Below the pieces are notes generated by a model, which was given only the letters and a program-made list of their open reading frames with translations, made no database searches and was not told the origin of the DNA. A DNA stretch of 64,000 bases from Pseudomonas tumuqii (GTDB taxonomy: Bacteria > Pseudomonadota > Gammaproteobacteria > Pseudomonadales > Pseudomonadaceae), in assembly GCF_013184545.1 (NCBI RefSeq), contig NZ_JAAOJA010000002.1, positions 1 through 64,000 of the forward strand. Reading direction: 5' to 3'. A program made the translations under genes and the position numbers. Shown here in pieces: positions 36,419-45,574 of the stretch (positions are counted from its first letter, which is position 1; each line of letters opens with the position of its first letter).

Positions 36419-36433
36419 ACGAGGAGCGAGACG

Positions 36434-37264
36434 ATGGGTACGCTTGAACTGGCCGGTGTGTCGGTGCCGCTGATCGGCCAGGGCACCTGGCGCATGGGCG
36501 AGGTGGCCAGCCAGCGGCGCGCGGAAGTGGCGGCGCTGCGCCAGGGCATCGAGCTGGGCCTGGGCCTGATCGACACGGCCGAGATGTACGGCGAAGGCGG
36601 CGCCGAACTGGTGGTGGGCGAGGCGATGGCGGGCCTGCGCGAGCAGGTATTCCTGGTCAGCAAGGTCTATCCGCACAATGCCAGCCGCCAGGGTGTGGCG
36701 GCGGCCTGCGCGCGCAGCCTGAAAAGGCTGAGAACCGAGCGGATCGACCTCTATCTGTTGCACTGGCGCGGCCAGTACCCGCTGGCGGAAACCGTCGAGG
36801 CCTTCGAGCGTCTGCGCGAACAGGGCAAGATCGGCCGCTGGGGTGTGTCCAACTTCGATCTGGCCGACTTGCAGGAATTGCACGACCTGGGCGCCGCGGG
36901 CTGCGCCATCAATCAGGTGCTGTACAACCCCGAGGCGCGGGGTGTCGAGTTTGCCCTGCTGCCCTGGCAGCAGGGCCGGGGCATGCCGCTGATGGCCTAC
37001 TGCCCGCTCGGCCAGGGCGGGCAATTGTTGCGCAACCCGGCGCTGCGCGAGGTGGCCGAACGACACGCCGTAACCCCGGCGCAGGTCGCCCTGGCCTGGC
37101 TGTTGCGCCAGCCTGGGGTGATCGCCATTCCCAAGGCGGTCGACTCCGCGCATCTGCGCCTGAATGCCGCCGCGGCGGGCTTGCAATTGAGCGCCGCAGA
37201 CCTGGCGCTGATCGATGCCGCCTACCCGGCGCCGCCGGGCAAACAGTCTCTGCAGATGGTGTAA
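36434..37264 (+). CDS. Aldo/keto reductase
   Basis: 276 residues, a TIM barrel using NADPH. The catalytic tetrad is visible: Asp in LIDTAEMYG, Tyr in the same segment, Lys in LVSKVYPHN and His in YLLHWRGQ. The C-terminal cofactor region is GVIAIPKAVDSAHLRLN. It resembles the general bacterial (2,5-diketogluconate / YeaE-type) group reducing aldehydes or ketones. It follows the VOC gene by 15 bases, ending the run. Confidence 0.9.
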   Translation: MGTLELAGVSVPLIGQGTWRMGEVASQRRAEVAALRQGIELGLGLIDTAEMYGEGGAELVVGEAMAGLREQVFLVSKVYPHNASRQGVAAACARSLKRLRTERIDLYLLHWRGQYPLAETVEAFERLREQGKIGRWGVSNFDLADLQELHDLGAAGCAINQVLYNPEARGVEFALLPWQQGRGMPLMAYCPLGQGGQLLRNPALREVAERHAVTPAQVALAWLLRQPGVIAIPKAVDSAHLRLNAAAAGLQLSAADLALIDAAYPAPPGKQSLQMV

Positions 37265-37428
37265 TAACCGGCTTGCCGTAATCCGCCGTTGCGGCAATCC
37301 TCAGTCCATATACGGATGCAAGCCGGGACGTGCTATCGACGATCTGCCCCGGCGGCCTGTGGACTGCGGCTTTTCAGGCAGGCAACGAGGCGCCAGGATT
37401 ATTTTCTTGTCAGCGTGGGTTGAACAAC

Positions 37429-37914
37429 ATGACCGCCACCACCCTGAACGACGAGCAGGTCCGCTTTATCGAGAGCGGCGTATCCATCAGTGCGGCCTCG
37501 CGCGACGTGCGCCGGGTGCCCTCGGTGAGCAAGGTGGTGGGTTGCCGGGTGGCGACGGATCGGCGTCAGATTACGCTGCTGGTCGACGCCGCGCAGGCTG
37601 GCCAGCTATTGCGGGACGTTGAGGTGAGCAAGGCACTGGCCGTGGTCTTTTGCCTGCCCAGCAGTCACCGCACCCTGCAGCTCAAGGGCCGCGACGCCCA
37701 CCAGGTAGCGCTGGCGCCGGGCGATGCCGAACTGGCGGCGCGTCATCGTGATGCGTTTGCCGAGGATTTGCTGCCCCTGGGCTACGCCTTGCCCTTCGCG
37801 CGCGCCACCCACGAGTTCCAGCAGGAGCAGTTGCGGGCGCTGTGTTTCACCCTCAGCGACCTATTCGAGCAGACCCCCGGACCCAATGCCGGCTCGCGCC
37901 TGGAGCAGGGATGA
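37429..37914 (+). CDS. Pyridoxamine-phosphate-oxidase-like flavin split-barrel protein
   Basis: 161 residues. The pattern QVRFIESGVSISAASRDVRRVPSVSKVVGCRVATDRRQITLLV fits an FMN-binding split-barrel protein. The C-terminal half is helical. No family-level substrate can be named. Its stop overlaps the start of the next gene (ATGA), so the two are translationally coupled and probably work together. A 164-base gap upstream suggests a separate promoter from the aldo/keto reductase gene. Confidence 0.65.
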   Translation: MTATTLNDEQVRFIESGVSISAASRDVRRVPSVSKVVGCRVATDRRQITLLVDAAQAGQLLRDVEVSKALAVVFCLPSSHRTLQLKGRDAHQVALAPGDAELAARHRDAFAEDLLPLGYALPFARATHEFQQEQLRALCFTLSDLFEQTPGPNAGSRLEQG

Positions 37915-39266
37915 TGACCGCCGGCCGGAGTCTGGACGCCATCCGCCCCTGCCTGGAGGGCGCGGTGCCGGCGGCGATCGCCACCTGCGGGGCGGACGGC
38001 ACACCCAACGTCACCCTGGTCTCCCAGGTGCACTACGTGGACGCCAGCCATGTCGCGCTGTCCTTCCAGTTCTTCAACAAGACTCGCGAGAACATCCTGG
38101 CCAATCCGCAGGTCACGGTGTTCCTCCTGCATCCGCAGACCAGCGCGCGCTACCGCCTGGCGCTGCTCTACCGGCGCACGGAAACCGCCGGGCCGCTGTT
38201 CGAGAGCATGAAGGCCAAGCTCGCCGGAATCGCCTCGAATGCGGGGATGAGCGAGGTGTTCCGCCTGCGAGGCGCGGATGTCTATCAGGTACTGGATGTC
38301 GAGCATGTGCCTGGTGTCGAGGTGCCGCCAGCGCAGTGCCCGCCCTGCCACATCGCCCGCTTGCGCCAGTTGAGCCAGCGTCTGGCCGGCTGCAGCGATC
38401 TGGCCAGCCTGCTGGAGCAGTGCCTGGAAGGCTTGGCCAGCCAGCTCGAGATGCCGCAGGCCATGATCCTGCTACTCGACAGCCAGGGTCAGAAGCTCTA
38501 CACCGTGGCCAGCCACGGCTACCCGCTGTCGGGGGTCGGCTCGGAGTTTCCCCTGGGACGCGGCATCATCGGCGTGGCGGCGCAGTTCCGCACGCCGATT
38601 CGCATCGCCCACATGGCCTCGGAATACGCCTACAGCCGGGTCATTCACGAGCACCTGGCCGAGGCCGGGCTAGGCAACCGGCTGGAGACCGAGATCGCCT
38701 TTCCCGGTTTGGCCGAACCGCATAGCCAGCTGTCGGTGCCGATCCTCGCGGCCGGACGCCTGCTCGGCGTGCTGCATGTGGAAAGCGCCGAGCCGCACCG
38801 TTTCGGCTATGACCAGGAAGACGGTCTGATGAGCCTGGCCAGCCTGCTCGGCGCCTCGATCCTGGCGCTGCAGCAGGTGGTCGATGGCCCGGCCGAGGAG
38901 GGTGCCGCGCTGCCGCTCGCGGCACCCTTGCCGGGAGCGCCGCTGACGGTGCGCTACTACCCGGCCAACAGCAGTGTGTTCCTCGGCGAGGACTACCTGA
39001 TCAAGGGCGTGGCTGGCGCGATCTTCTGGCGCCTGCTGAGCCTGCACGTCGAGGAGCAGCGCAGCGAATTCAGCAACCGTGAACTGCGCATCGACCCGGC
39101 GCTGAAGCTGCCGGAGCTCGACGACAACCTCGAAGCGCGGCTGATTCTCCTGCAGCGCCGGCTGGCCGAGCGCAGCCGCGACATCGTTCTGCAGAAGTGC
39201 GGACGCGGACGCCTGCGCCTGCTGCTCAAGCGCCCGGTGCTGCTGCAGCAGATCGCCGCGCGCTGA
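37911..39266 (+). CDS. Flavin split-barrel + GAF domain + C-terminal domain protein
   Basis: 451 residues in three parts. Residues 1-145 are a pyridoxamine-phosphate-oxidase-like split barrel (AAIATCGADGTPNVTLVSQVHYVD, FQFFNKTRENILANP). Residues 160-325 are a GAF domain (DLASLLEQCLEGLASQLEMPQAMILLLD, EFPLGRGIIGVAAQ, LSVPILAAGRLLGVLHVES). The C-terminal 110 residues contain charged helices suggestive of a winged-helix or other effector domain (SNRELRIDPALKLPELDDNLEARL). A redox- or ligand-sensing regulator is plausible; that is inference. A CPPCH motif sits between the first two domains. Confidence 0.8.
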   Translation: MMTAGRSLDAIRPCLEGAVPAAIATCGADGTPNVTLVSQVHYVDASHVALSFQFFNKTRENILANPQVTVFLLHPQTSARYRLALLYRRTETAGPLFESMKAKLAGIASNAGMSEVFRLRGADVYQVLDVEHVPGVEVPPAQCPPCHIARLRQLSQRLAGCSDLASLLEQCLEGLASQLEMPQAMILLLDSQGQKLYTVASHGYPLSGVGSEFPLGRGIIGVAAQFRTPIRIAHMASEYAYSRVIHEHLAEAGLGNRLETEIAFPGLAEPHSQLSVPILAAGRLLGVLHVESAEPHRFGYDQEDGLMSLASLLGASILALQQVVDGPAEEGAALPLAAPLPGAPLTVRYYPANSSVFLGEDYLIKGVAGAIFWRLLSLHVEEQRSEFSNRELRIDPALKLPELDDNLEARLILLQRRLAERSRDIVLQKCGRGRLRLLLKRPVLLQQIAAR

Positions 39267-39638
39267 TCAGGCGCGGCGCCAGAGCACGTTGCCGGCGAAC
39301 AGCAGCACCGCCAGCAGCATCACCATCGCGGCGCCGCCGAGCACCGGGCCGGCCTGCGGCGTGCCGGTGATCACCAGGGTCAGTGCCACCATCATTACCG
39401 GCAGGCACAGATTGTGCAGCCAGAACTGCAGGCTGGCCAAGCGGCTGGCGGCGGCCTTGGGAAAGTAGTGGTAGATGATCCCGACCAGGGTCAGGGTGAC
39501 CCAGCCGAGCAGGTTCAGATGGGCATGCACGCTCATCAGGCGGTGATCGCCGCTGGTGCCCATGAACACCCCCAGGCTGACGGCCAGGCAGAAATAGACG
39601 ATGGCGACATAGATCCAGCGACGCGAAACGGGACTCAT
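39267..39638 (-). CDS. Small oxidase-subunit-I-like membrane protein
   Basis: 123 residues, four membrane helices. HAHLNLLGWVTLTLVGIIYHYFP resembles a helix pair of heme-copper oxidase subunit I (cbb3/NorB type), including a possible heme-ligand His, but the protein is far shorter than an oxidase. Similar short proteins occur alone in Pseudomonas; function unknown. Start 39638 has GAGGAGC upstream. The stop codon is directly adjacent to that of the convergent GAF protein gene, with no bases between. Confidence 0.72.
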   Translation of the reverse strand: MSPVSRRWIYVAIVYFCLAVSLGVFMGTSGDHRLMSVHAHLNLLGWVTLTLVGIIYHYFPKAAASRLASLQFWLHNLCLPVMMVALTLVITGTPQAGPVLGGAAMVMLLAVLLFAGNVLWRRA

Positions 39639-39834
39639 CGGGGTGCTCCTCTGGGTGGTGTTGAGGAGCTCCATGCTAGGGCGCGGCGCAGCGGCGCATT
39701 GCGAAATAGACCCTACGCAATCCCTAAAATTTCCCTAAACGCCCGTCGGGCCGGGTAGGGTGCGCCGTGCGCACCAAGCGCCCTTGCCTGCGGTGCGCCC
39801 GGCGCACCCTACGGAGGCATAGCTGGGCGCGCCT

Positions 39835-40164
39835 TCAGTCGACGATGAACAGCCGTGCACCGGTGGTCGTCGATGAACGGTGCGCTTCGGCCTGGTCGGC
39901 GACCTGGTAGCTCATGCCCGGGGTCATGACGAAGCGCCGGCCGTCTGCCAGTTCGGTGTGCAGCTCGCCTTCCAGGCACAGCAGGATATGGCCCTTGTGG
40001 CACCAGTGGTCGGCCAGGTAGCCCGGGGTGTAGTCGACCATGCGCACGCGCAGCGTGCCGAACAGCTGGGTGCGCCAGTAGGCCGTGCCGCTGGCGCCGG
40101 CATGTTCGCTGCGCTCGATCTGACTCCAGTCAGTGGTGCCGAAGGGGATGTCGCGGATGTCCAT
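39835..40164 (-). CDS. DHCW-motif cupin protein
   Basis: 109 residues, one cupin barrel. DHWCHKGHILLCLEGELHTEL carries the DHCW-type motif that names this family, and metal binding by its Asp, His, Cys and His is plausible. The start is 10 bases after the RND permease stop, so it is probably the last gene of the efflux operon. Its role there is unknown; binding or modifying an efflux substrate is a guess. Confidence 0.85.
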   Translation of the reverse strand: MDIRDIPFGTTDWSQIERSEHAGASGTAYWRTQLFGTLRVRMVDYTPGYLADHWCHKGHILLCLEGELHTELADGRRFVMTPGMSYQVADQAEAHRSSTTTGARLFIVD

Positions 40165-40174
40165 CAGTGGCTCC

Positions 40175-43100
40175 TCAAATGTCCTGTGTGCTGCTGGCGC
40201 GGGCGTTGCCGGGCAGCGGCGCGAGCAGATGTTCCGGCAGGTCGAGCAGGTCGTCGTCGAAGCTTTCCAGCGGCGGCGGGCGGCGTTCGAAACGCGAGCC
40301 TAGCACCAGCAGGCAGGGGGTCAGCAACAGGGTCAGTACGGTGGCGAAGCTCAGGCCGCCGGCGATCGCGCTGGACAACTGGGTCCACCACTGGGTCGAG
40401 GGCGCGCCCACGCCCAGGCTCGGGGCCAGCAGGTCGACGTTGACGCTCAGCACCATGGGCACCAGGCCGAGCACCGTGGTCACCGCGGTCAGCAGCACCG
40501 GGCGCAGCCGCAGGCTGCCGGTTTCCAGCGCCGCCGCGCGTGGCTCCAGGCCCTGGCGGCGCAGCTGGTTGTAGGTGTCGATGAGGATGATGTTGTTGTT
40601 CACCACGATGCCGGCCAGGGCGATCAGGCCCATGCCGACCATGACGATGCCGAACGACTGGCCGTTGACCAGCAGGCCCATCAGCACCCCGGCGGTGGAC
40701 AGGACGATGGCCGAGAGCACCAGCAGGGCCTGGTAGATGCTGTTGAACTGGGTCACCAGGATCAGGGCCATGAGGAAGATCGCCACGCCGAAGGCGGTGG
40801 CCAGGAAGACTGCGGCCTCGCGCTGGTCGGCATCCTCGCCGGCGAAGGTCAGCTGGATGTCCGCCGGCAGCTCGCCGATGGTTGCGCGCAGCGCTTGCAG
40901 GCGCTCGTCCAGGCGCGCGCCCTCGGCCAGATCGGCCTGCAGGGTGATGGTGCGGCTGCCGTCGACCCGGTGCAGGGTGCCGACCTTGGGCGCCGGTACC
41001 AGCTTGACGAAGTTGCCCAGCGGCACCTGGCCGCTGGGCGTGTTCAGGGTCAGGCGGCCGAGCTGGTCGAGCGAGCGCCAGTTGCCGGGCAGGCGCACGC
41101 GGATATCGACCTCGTCGGTGGCGTCTTCCGGCCGGTAGGTCGCCAGTTTCAGGCCATTGGTGACCATCTGCACGGCGTTGCCGACGCTCAGCACGTCGGC
41201 GCCGAAGCGCGCGGCGGCCTCGCGGTCGACCTGGATCCGCCACTCGATGCCGGGCAGGGCGCGGTCATCCTCGACGTCCTTGAAGCCGCCGATGCTGAGC
41301 ATGCTGGCGCGCAGCTGCTCGACGAATCGATCGGCCTTGAGCGGGTCGAGGGCACTGATCTGCAGCTTGACCGGCTTGCCACCGCTGGGGCCTTGGTCCT
41401 GCTCGCGGAACTCGAGGACCACGCCGGGAATGTCGGCACTGCGCTCGCGCATGTCGGCAAGAATCTGTCGGGCTGGACGCCGCTCATGCCAATCGACGAA
41501 CTGGAACTGCAGGGTGCCGATCACGTCGACTCCGAGCTGGCCGTCCGGCTGGGCCAGGGAGCGGGCGTACAGCGCCTTGACTTCGGACATGCCGAGCAGA
41601 CGGCGTTCGACCTGTTGCAGCAGGGCATCCTTTTCCTGCACCGACAGGTCGCCGCGGGCGCGCAGCCAGATCTGCGCATTTTCCGGTTCGACCTCGGGAA
41701 AGAACTCCACCCCATGGTTGTAGCGGCCGTAACCGACATAGATCAGGGCAACCAGCGCGAGTATGCCGAGCAGGGTCAGGCCCGGCCGGCGCAGCAGTTG
41801 GTCGAGCAGTTTGCGGTAGGCCTGGGCGCCACGGCTGGGCGTGCTCGGCAGCGGCTGCGGGCGGCCGCCGGTGACTGCGCCCAGTACCGGTAGGAACACC
41901 AGGGCCATGGCCAGGGAGGCGAGCAGGCAGACGATCACCGTGGCCGGCAGGTATTTCATGAACTGGCCGACCACCCCGGGCCAGAACAGCAGCGGCAGGA
42001 ATACCACCAGGGTGGTGGCGGTGGAGGCGATCACCGGCCAGGCCATGCGCGTTGCCGCATTGGCCCAGGCCTGGCGCGGGTTCTGGCCCTGGTGCAGGTA
42101 ACGGTCGGCCAGCTCGGAGACCACGATGGCGCCATCCACCAGCATGCCGGCGACCAGGATCAGGCTGAACAGCACGACTATGTTGAGGGTGAAGCCGAGC
42201 ATCCAGATCAGCAGGATGCCGGTCAGGAAGGCGCCGGGAATGGTCAGGCCGACCAGCAGCGCCGAGCGCAGGCCCATGCTCGCCACCACCAGGATCAGCA
42301 CCAGGACGATGGCGGTCATCACGTTGTTGAGCAGGTCGCCGAGCAGGCTCTCGACTTCCTGCGACTGATCCATGATGTAGCTGACCTGCAGGCCTTCGGG
42401 CAGCAACGGCTGGGCCTGGACCATCAGTGCCTTGACCTGCTCGATGGTGGCGATGATGTTGGCGCCACTGCGCTTGGCCACTTCCAGGACAATGGCTGGC
42501 TGACCGTTGATCCGGGCGAAACCGGTCGGGTCCTTGAAGGTGCGCTGGATGCTGGCGACGTCGCCGAAGGTCACCACGCTGCCGCCGACCACCTTGATCG
42601 GCATGGCCAGCACGTCTTCCAGGTTCTCGATGACCCCGGGCACCTTCAGGCTCATGCGCCCGGCGCCGGTGTCCAGGCTGCCGGCGGCAACCAGGCGGTT
42701 GTTGCGGCTGACCAGGTTGAACAGCTCGGTGTAGTCGATGCCATAGCTGTCGAGTACCTGGGGGTCGACGACGATTTCCAGCAGGTCTTCGCGGTCGCCG
42801 CCGATCTCCACCGAGAGCACCTCGGCGATGCCTTCGATGTTTTCCTTCAGCTGACGGGCGACATACACCAGCTGCGCTTCGGCGATCGGCCCGGACAGGC
42901 CGATCGACAGCACCGGAAACAGCGCCACGTTGACTTCGGTGACCGTCGGTTCATCGGCTTCCTCCGGCAGTTTGCTGCGGGCGGTATCGACCTTTTCGCG
43001 CACGTCGACCAGGGCCGCCTTGGCGTCGAAGCCGGCATCGAACTCCAGGGTCACCGAGGCCTGGCCTTCGTTGGCCATCGAGCGCATTTCCTTGACCGCT

Positions 43101-43327
43101 TCGAGGCTGCGCAGTTCCTGTTCCAGCGGGCGCACCAGCAGGCGTTCGGCATCTTCCGGGCTGATGCCTTCCAGGGCCACCGAGACATAGATGATCGGGA
43201 TGCTGACGTCCGGGTTGGCTTCCTTGGGGATGGCCATATAGGCGGCCAGGCCGCCGATCAGCAGAAAGGCCAGCAGCAGCAGGCTAGTGCGGCTGCGGTC
43301 CAGCGCCGCGGCGATCAGGGCGTGCAT
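40175..43327 (-). CDS. RND efflux permease (HAE-1-like)
   Basis: About 1050 residues, twelve membrane helices and two large periplasmic loops. PKEANPDVSIPIIYV follows the first helix. The proton-relay region reads LILVAGMLVDGAIVVSELADRY, where the usual DD pair appears as a single D, as in the subgroup of PA2018-unrelated HAE pumps lacking the second Asp. It works with the adjacent membrane-fusion protein; the outer-membrane channel must come from elsewhere. Start 43327 (MHALIAAALDRS) has GAGGGC upstream and lies one base after the MFP stop. Confidence 0.9.
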   Translation of the reverse strand: MHALIAAALDRSRTSLLLLAFLLIGGLAAYMAIPKEANPDVSIPIIYVSVALEGISPEDAERLLVRPLEQELRSLEAVKEMRSMANEGQASVTLEFDAGFDAKAALVDVREKVDTARSKLPEEADEPTVTEVNVALFPVLSIGLSGPIAEAQLVYVARQLKENIEGIAEVLSVEIGGDREDLLEIVVDPQVLDSYGIDYTELFNLVSRNNRLVAAGSLDTGAGRMSLKVPGVIENLEDVLAMPIKVVGGSVVTFGDVASIQRTFKDPTGFARINGQPAIVLEVAKRSGANIIATIEQVKALMVQAQPLLPEGLQVSYIMDQSQEVESLLGDLLNNVMTAIVLVLILVVASMGLRSALLVGLTIPGAFLTGILLIWMLGFTLNIVVLFSLILVAGMLVDGAIVVSELADRYLHQGQNPRQAWANAATRMAWPVIASTATTLVVFLPLLFWPGVVGQFMKYLPATVIVCLLASLAMALVFLPVLGAVTGGRPQPLPSTPSRGAQAYRKLLDQLLRRPGLTLLGILALVALIYVGYGRYNHGVEFFPEVEPENAQIWLRARGDLSVQEKDALLQQVERRLLGMSEVKALYARSLAQPDGQLGVDVIGTLQFQFVDWHERRPARQILADMRERSADIPGVVLEFREQDQGPSGGKPVKLQISALDPLKADRFVEQLRASMLSIGGFKDVEDDRALPGIEWRIQVDREAAARFGADVLSVGNAVQMVTNGLKLATYRPEDATDEVDIRVRLPGNWRSLDQLGRLTLNTPSGQVPLGNFVKLVPAPKVGTLHRVDGSRTITLQADLAEGARLDERLQALRATIGELPADIQLTFAGEDADQREAAVFLATAFGVAIFLMALILVTQFNSIYQALLVLSAIVLSTAGVLMGLLVNGQSFGIVMVGMGLIALAGIVVNNNIILIDTYNQLRRQGLEPRAAALETGSLRLRPVLLTAVTTVLGLVPMVLSVNVDLLAPSLGVGAPSTQWWTQLSSAIAGGLSFATVLTLLLTPCLLVLGSRFERRPPPLESFDDDLLDLPEHLLAPLPGNARASSTQDI

Positions 43328-43328
43328 T

Positions 43329-44411
43329 TCAGCTGCCCTCTTTGGCGAGTTGGCTGAGCACCTGCTGGCCAGGCTCGACAAAACCCTGGCCGAGGGTGAT
43401 CAGCGCGACCCGCGGCGGCAGGCCACTGACCCAGGCGCCCTGATTGTCGACGCTGATCAGCGCCACCGGGGTGAACTCGACCCGTTGCTGCTCATTGACC
43501 CACTTCACCCCGTGGCGACCGGCTGCATCGAGGCTGAGCAGCGCCGGCGAGAGGTGATGGGCCATGGCCTCGCCGGTCTGGATGTGCAGGGTGGCGCTGG
43601 CACCGGCCAGGCGCAGCAGCTCGGGGTTGTCGACCCGCACCTCGATGCGGAAGCTGCGCGAGTCGGGGTCGGCGGCGGCGGCGATGAAGTGCAGCTCACC
43701 GGCAAGCTCGCGGCCGTCGAGCAACTGCACGCGGACCGGCTGGCCAAGGGTCAGCTGGATCACTTCCTGCTGGGCGATCTGCGCACTGACCTTGAGCTGG
43801 CGGATGTCGACCAGGGTCAGCAGGCTCTGCCCAGCCTGGACGAAGTCGCCCAACTCGACCTGGCGTGCGTCGTAGACCCCGGCGAAGGGCGCCTCGATGC
43901 GGGTATTGCGCAGTTGCAGGCGGGCGGTTGCCAGTTCGGCGCGGGCCTTGGCCAGCTCGCTGTCCAGGCGCAGCAGTTCGTTGGCGGAAAACAGATTGCG
44001 TTCGCGCAGGCGTTTGGCCGAGCTGACGTCGGTCTCGCGCTGGCGCACCTCGGCTTCGCTGCGCGCCACCTGGGCGGTGCGGTCGTCCGGCGACAGGCTG
44101 AGGAGCAACTCGCCCTGTTCGACCGGCTGGCCCTTGTCCCGGTCCAGGCGCAGCACGCTGGCGCTGATCTGCGCGCGCAACTCGACCCGGCGCCAGGCCT
44201 CGACCTGGCCCTGGACCACGTGCTGGCGCTGCATCGGCTGGGCCTCCAGCCACTGGATCTCGACTTTCGCCAGCCCCTGCTGCGTGGCGGGTTGATCGGC
44301 GCTGGCGACGTTCTGCGCCTTGAACAGCGAGCCACTGAGCAACCAGAGCAGCAGCAGGACGCTGATGGCGACGGCGATCAACCACGGACGTTTGGACACT
44401 TGACTGAACAT
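43329..44411 (-). CDS. RND efflux periplasmic adaptor (MFP)
   Basis: 360 residues. An N-terminal anchor helix (LIAVAISVLLLLWLLSGSLF) leads to the barrel-sandwich hybrid (VEAWRRVELRAQISASVLRLDRDKGQPVEQGELLLSL), an alpha-helical hairpin rich in Arg, Leu and Ala, and a beta-barrel (IEAPFAGVYDARQVELGDFVQAGQSLLTLVD). It bridges the permease and an outer-membrane channel. It sits between the TetR gene and the permease in the same orientation. Confidence 0.9.
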   Translation of the reverse strand: MFSQVSKRPWLIAVAISVLLLLWLLSGSLFKAQNVASADQPATQQGLAKVEIQWLEAQPMQRQHVVQGQVEAWRRVELRAQISASVLRLDRDKGQPVEQGELLLSLSPDDRTAQVARSEAEVRQRETDVSSAKRLRERNLFSANELLRLDSELAKARAELATARLQLRNTRIEAPFAGVYDARQVELGDFVQAGQSLLTLVDIRQLKVSAQIAQQEVIQLTLGQPVRVQLLDGRELAGELHFIAAAADPDSRSFRIEVRVDNPELLRLAGASATLHIQTGEAMAHHLSPALLSLDAAGRHGVKWVNEQQRVEFTPVALISVDNQGAWVSGLPPRVALITLGQGFVEPGQQVLSQLAKEGS

Positions 44412-44417
44412 GAGTGG

Positions 44418-45074
44418 TTACTCGTGGCTGGCGGGAGGGGCGCAAAGGCTGGCGGCCTGGCCACGCAGGCCGGCGATGATGAAATCGGTGACGCGGTCGA
44501 AGTAGTCGCTCAGGGCGATGGGTTCGGCCCAGTGCTCGAAGCCGCCGGCGGCGATGCGCGCCATCACCCCGTTGACGCAGGCCTCCACGCCCCACAGCAG
44601 GTACTGGCAGTCGGCGGGGCAGAGGGCCGGCTCGCCGAGGGTGTCGTGCAGCAGCTGGCCGAAGAAGGCGACGTAGTCGCGTTCCAGCTGCAGGAACTGC
44701 TCGCGGTAGGGCGCCTCCAGGCGCTCCTGAAAGGCCGGGCGGTCGCAGTGCTGGCACAGTTGCGTCAGGATCGGGTCGGCGAGCATCTGCTCGAAGGCGC
44801 GGCGGATCACCTGGCGCATCGCCAGGTGCGGCGGCTGCGCGGTATGCAGGGCGCGCAGTTCGTCGAGATTCGCCCGGCTCATGTCCAGCGTCAGGCGGGC
44901 AAACAGCGCCTCCTTGCTGGGGAAGTGCTTGTACACCGTGCCCTTGCCGATGCCAGCCTGGGTCGCCACCTCGGCAATGGTCACCCGGTCCCAGGGCTGC
45001 TGGCGAAACAGCAGGCGCGCGGCGTCGAGAAGGGCGCTTTCGCGCTGCAGGAAGAGTCGATCTTGAAGGCGCAT
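44418..45074 (-). CDS. TetR-family repressor of the efflux operon
   Basis: 218 residues. The N-terminal HTH is WDRVTIAEVATQAGIGKGTVYKHFPSKEALF; the C-terminal ligand domain is helical and contains a Cys-His pair (LCQHCDR) that might sense metals or thiols. It is the first gene of the operon TetR-MFP-RND-cupin, six bases before the adaptor, so it likely autoregulates all four. The ligand is not identifiable. Confidence 0.9.
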   Translation of the reverse strand: MRLQDRLFLQRESALLDAARLLFRQQPWDRVTIAEVATQAGIGKGTVYKHFPSKEALFARLTLDMSRANLDELRALHTAQPPHLAMRQVIRRAFEQMLADPILTQLCQHCDRPAFQERLEAPYREQFLQLERDYVAFFGQLLHDTLGEPALCPADCQYLLWGVEACVNGVMARIAAGGFEHWAEPIALSDYFDRVTDFIIAGLRGQAASLCAPPASHE

Positions 45075-45267
45075 GGGCGTGAACTGCCTGGTTGTGACTG
45101 GCGGTCATGCTATGACTGCCGGTCACGGCGAGCAAGTGGACAGTTGTAACAGCGCTTGGCGACGGCTGGGTTTATCTGCGGGGTGTGCCGGTGCCGGTAG
45201 GCGTTCGCTCGCCGTCTGCGTCGGAGCGCTGTCGCGCAGCAAACTGGGGCACTCAAGGATCAAGACC

Positions 45268-45491
45268 GTAGGATGGGTCGGGCCGCGTAGGTGGGGCCGC
45301 CTAGGTCGGGCCGCGTAGGTTAGGCGCCCGCAAATTGACCTGCTGTCAGCAGAACAAAGGCGCCATAACCCATCATCGATATTCGCCCTGCTAGCGGGTA
45401 CAGGCATAAACCGCCCGATGGGTATCGCTGCGCTCAACGCCACAGCATGGGTATCGCTGCGCTCATCCTACGCGGCCCGCACCATCCTACG
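45268..45491. repeat. Repeat-rich intergenic region
   Basis: 45268-45322 contains three tandem copies of a GGTCGGGCCGCGTAG-like 15-mer. 45419-45491 contains two copies of GGGTATCGCTGCGCTCA and the inverted partner of the GTAGGATG unit (CATCCTACG). No gene is supported in the 500 bases between the TetR and peroxiredoxin genes. Confidence 0.65.
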
Positions 45492-45574
45492 GTTACTGGC
45501 TCCTACGTTTTGTGCCTGGCTGCGTCTGCCAGGAGTGGAAAACTCCAACGGGTGTTCCACCATGCCAGTCACCG

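Noticed and set aside
45268..45322. CRISPR array
   Set aside because: Units are contiguous, with no spacers and no cas genes.
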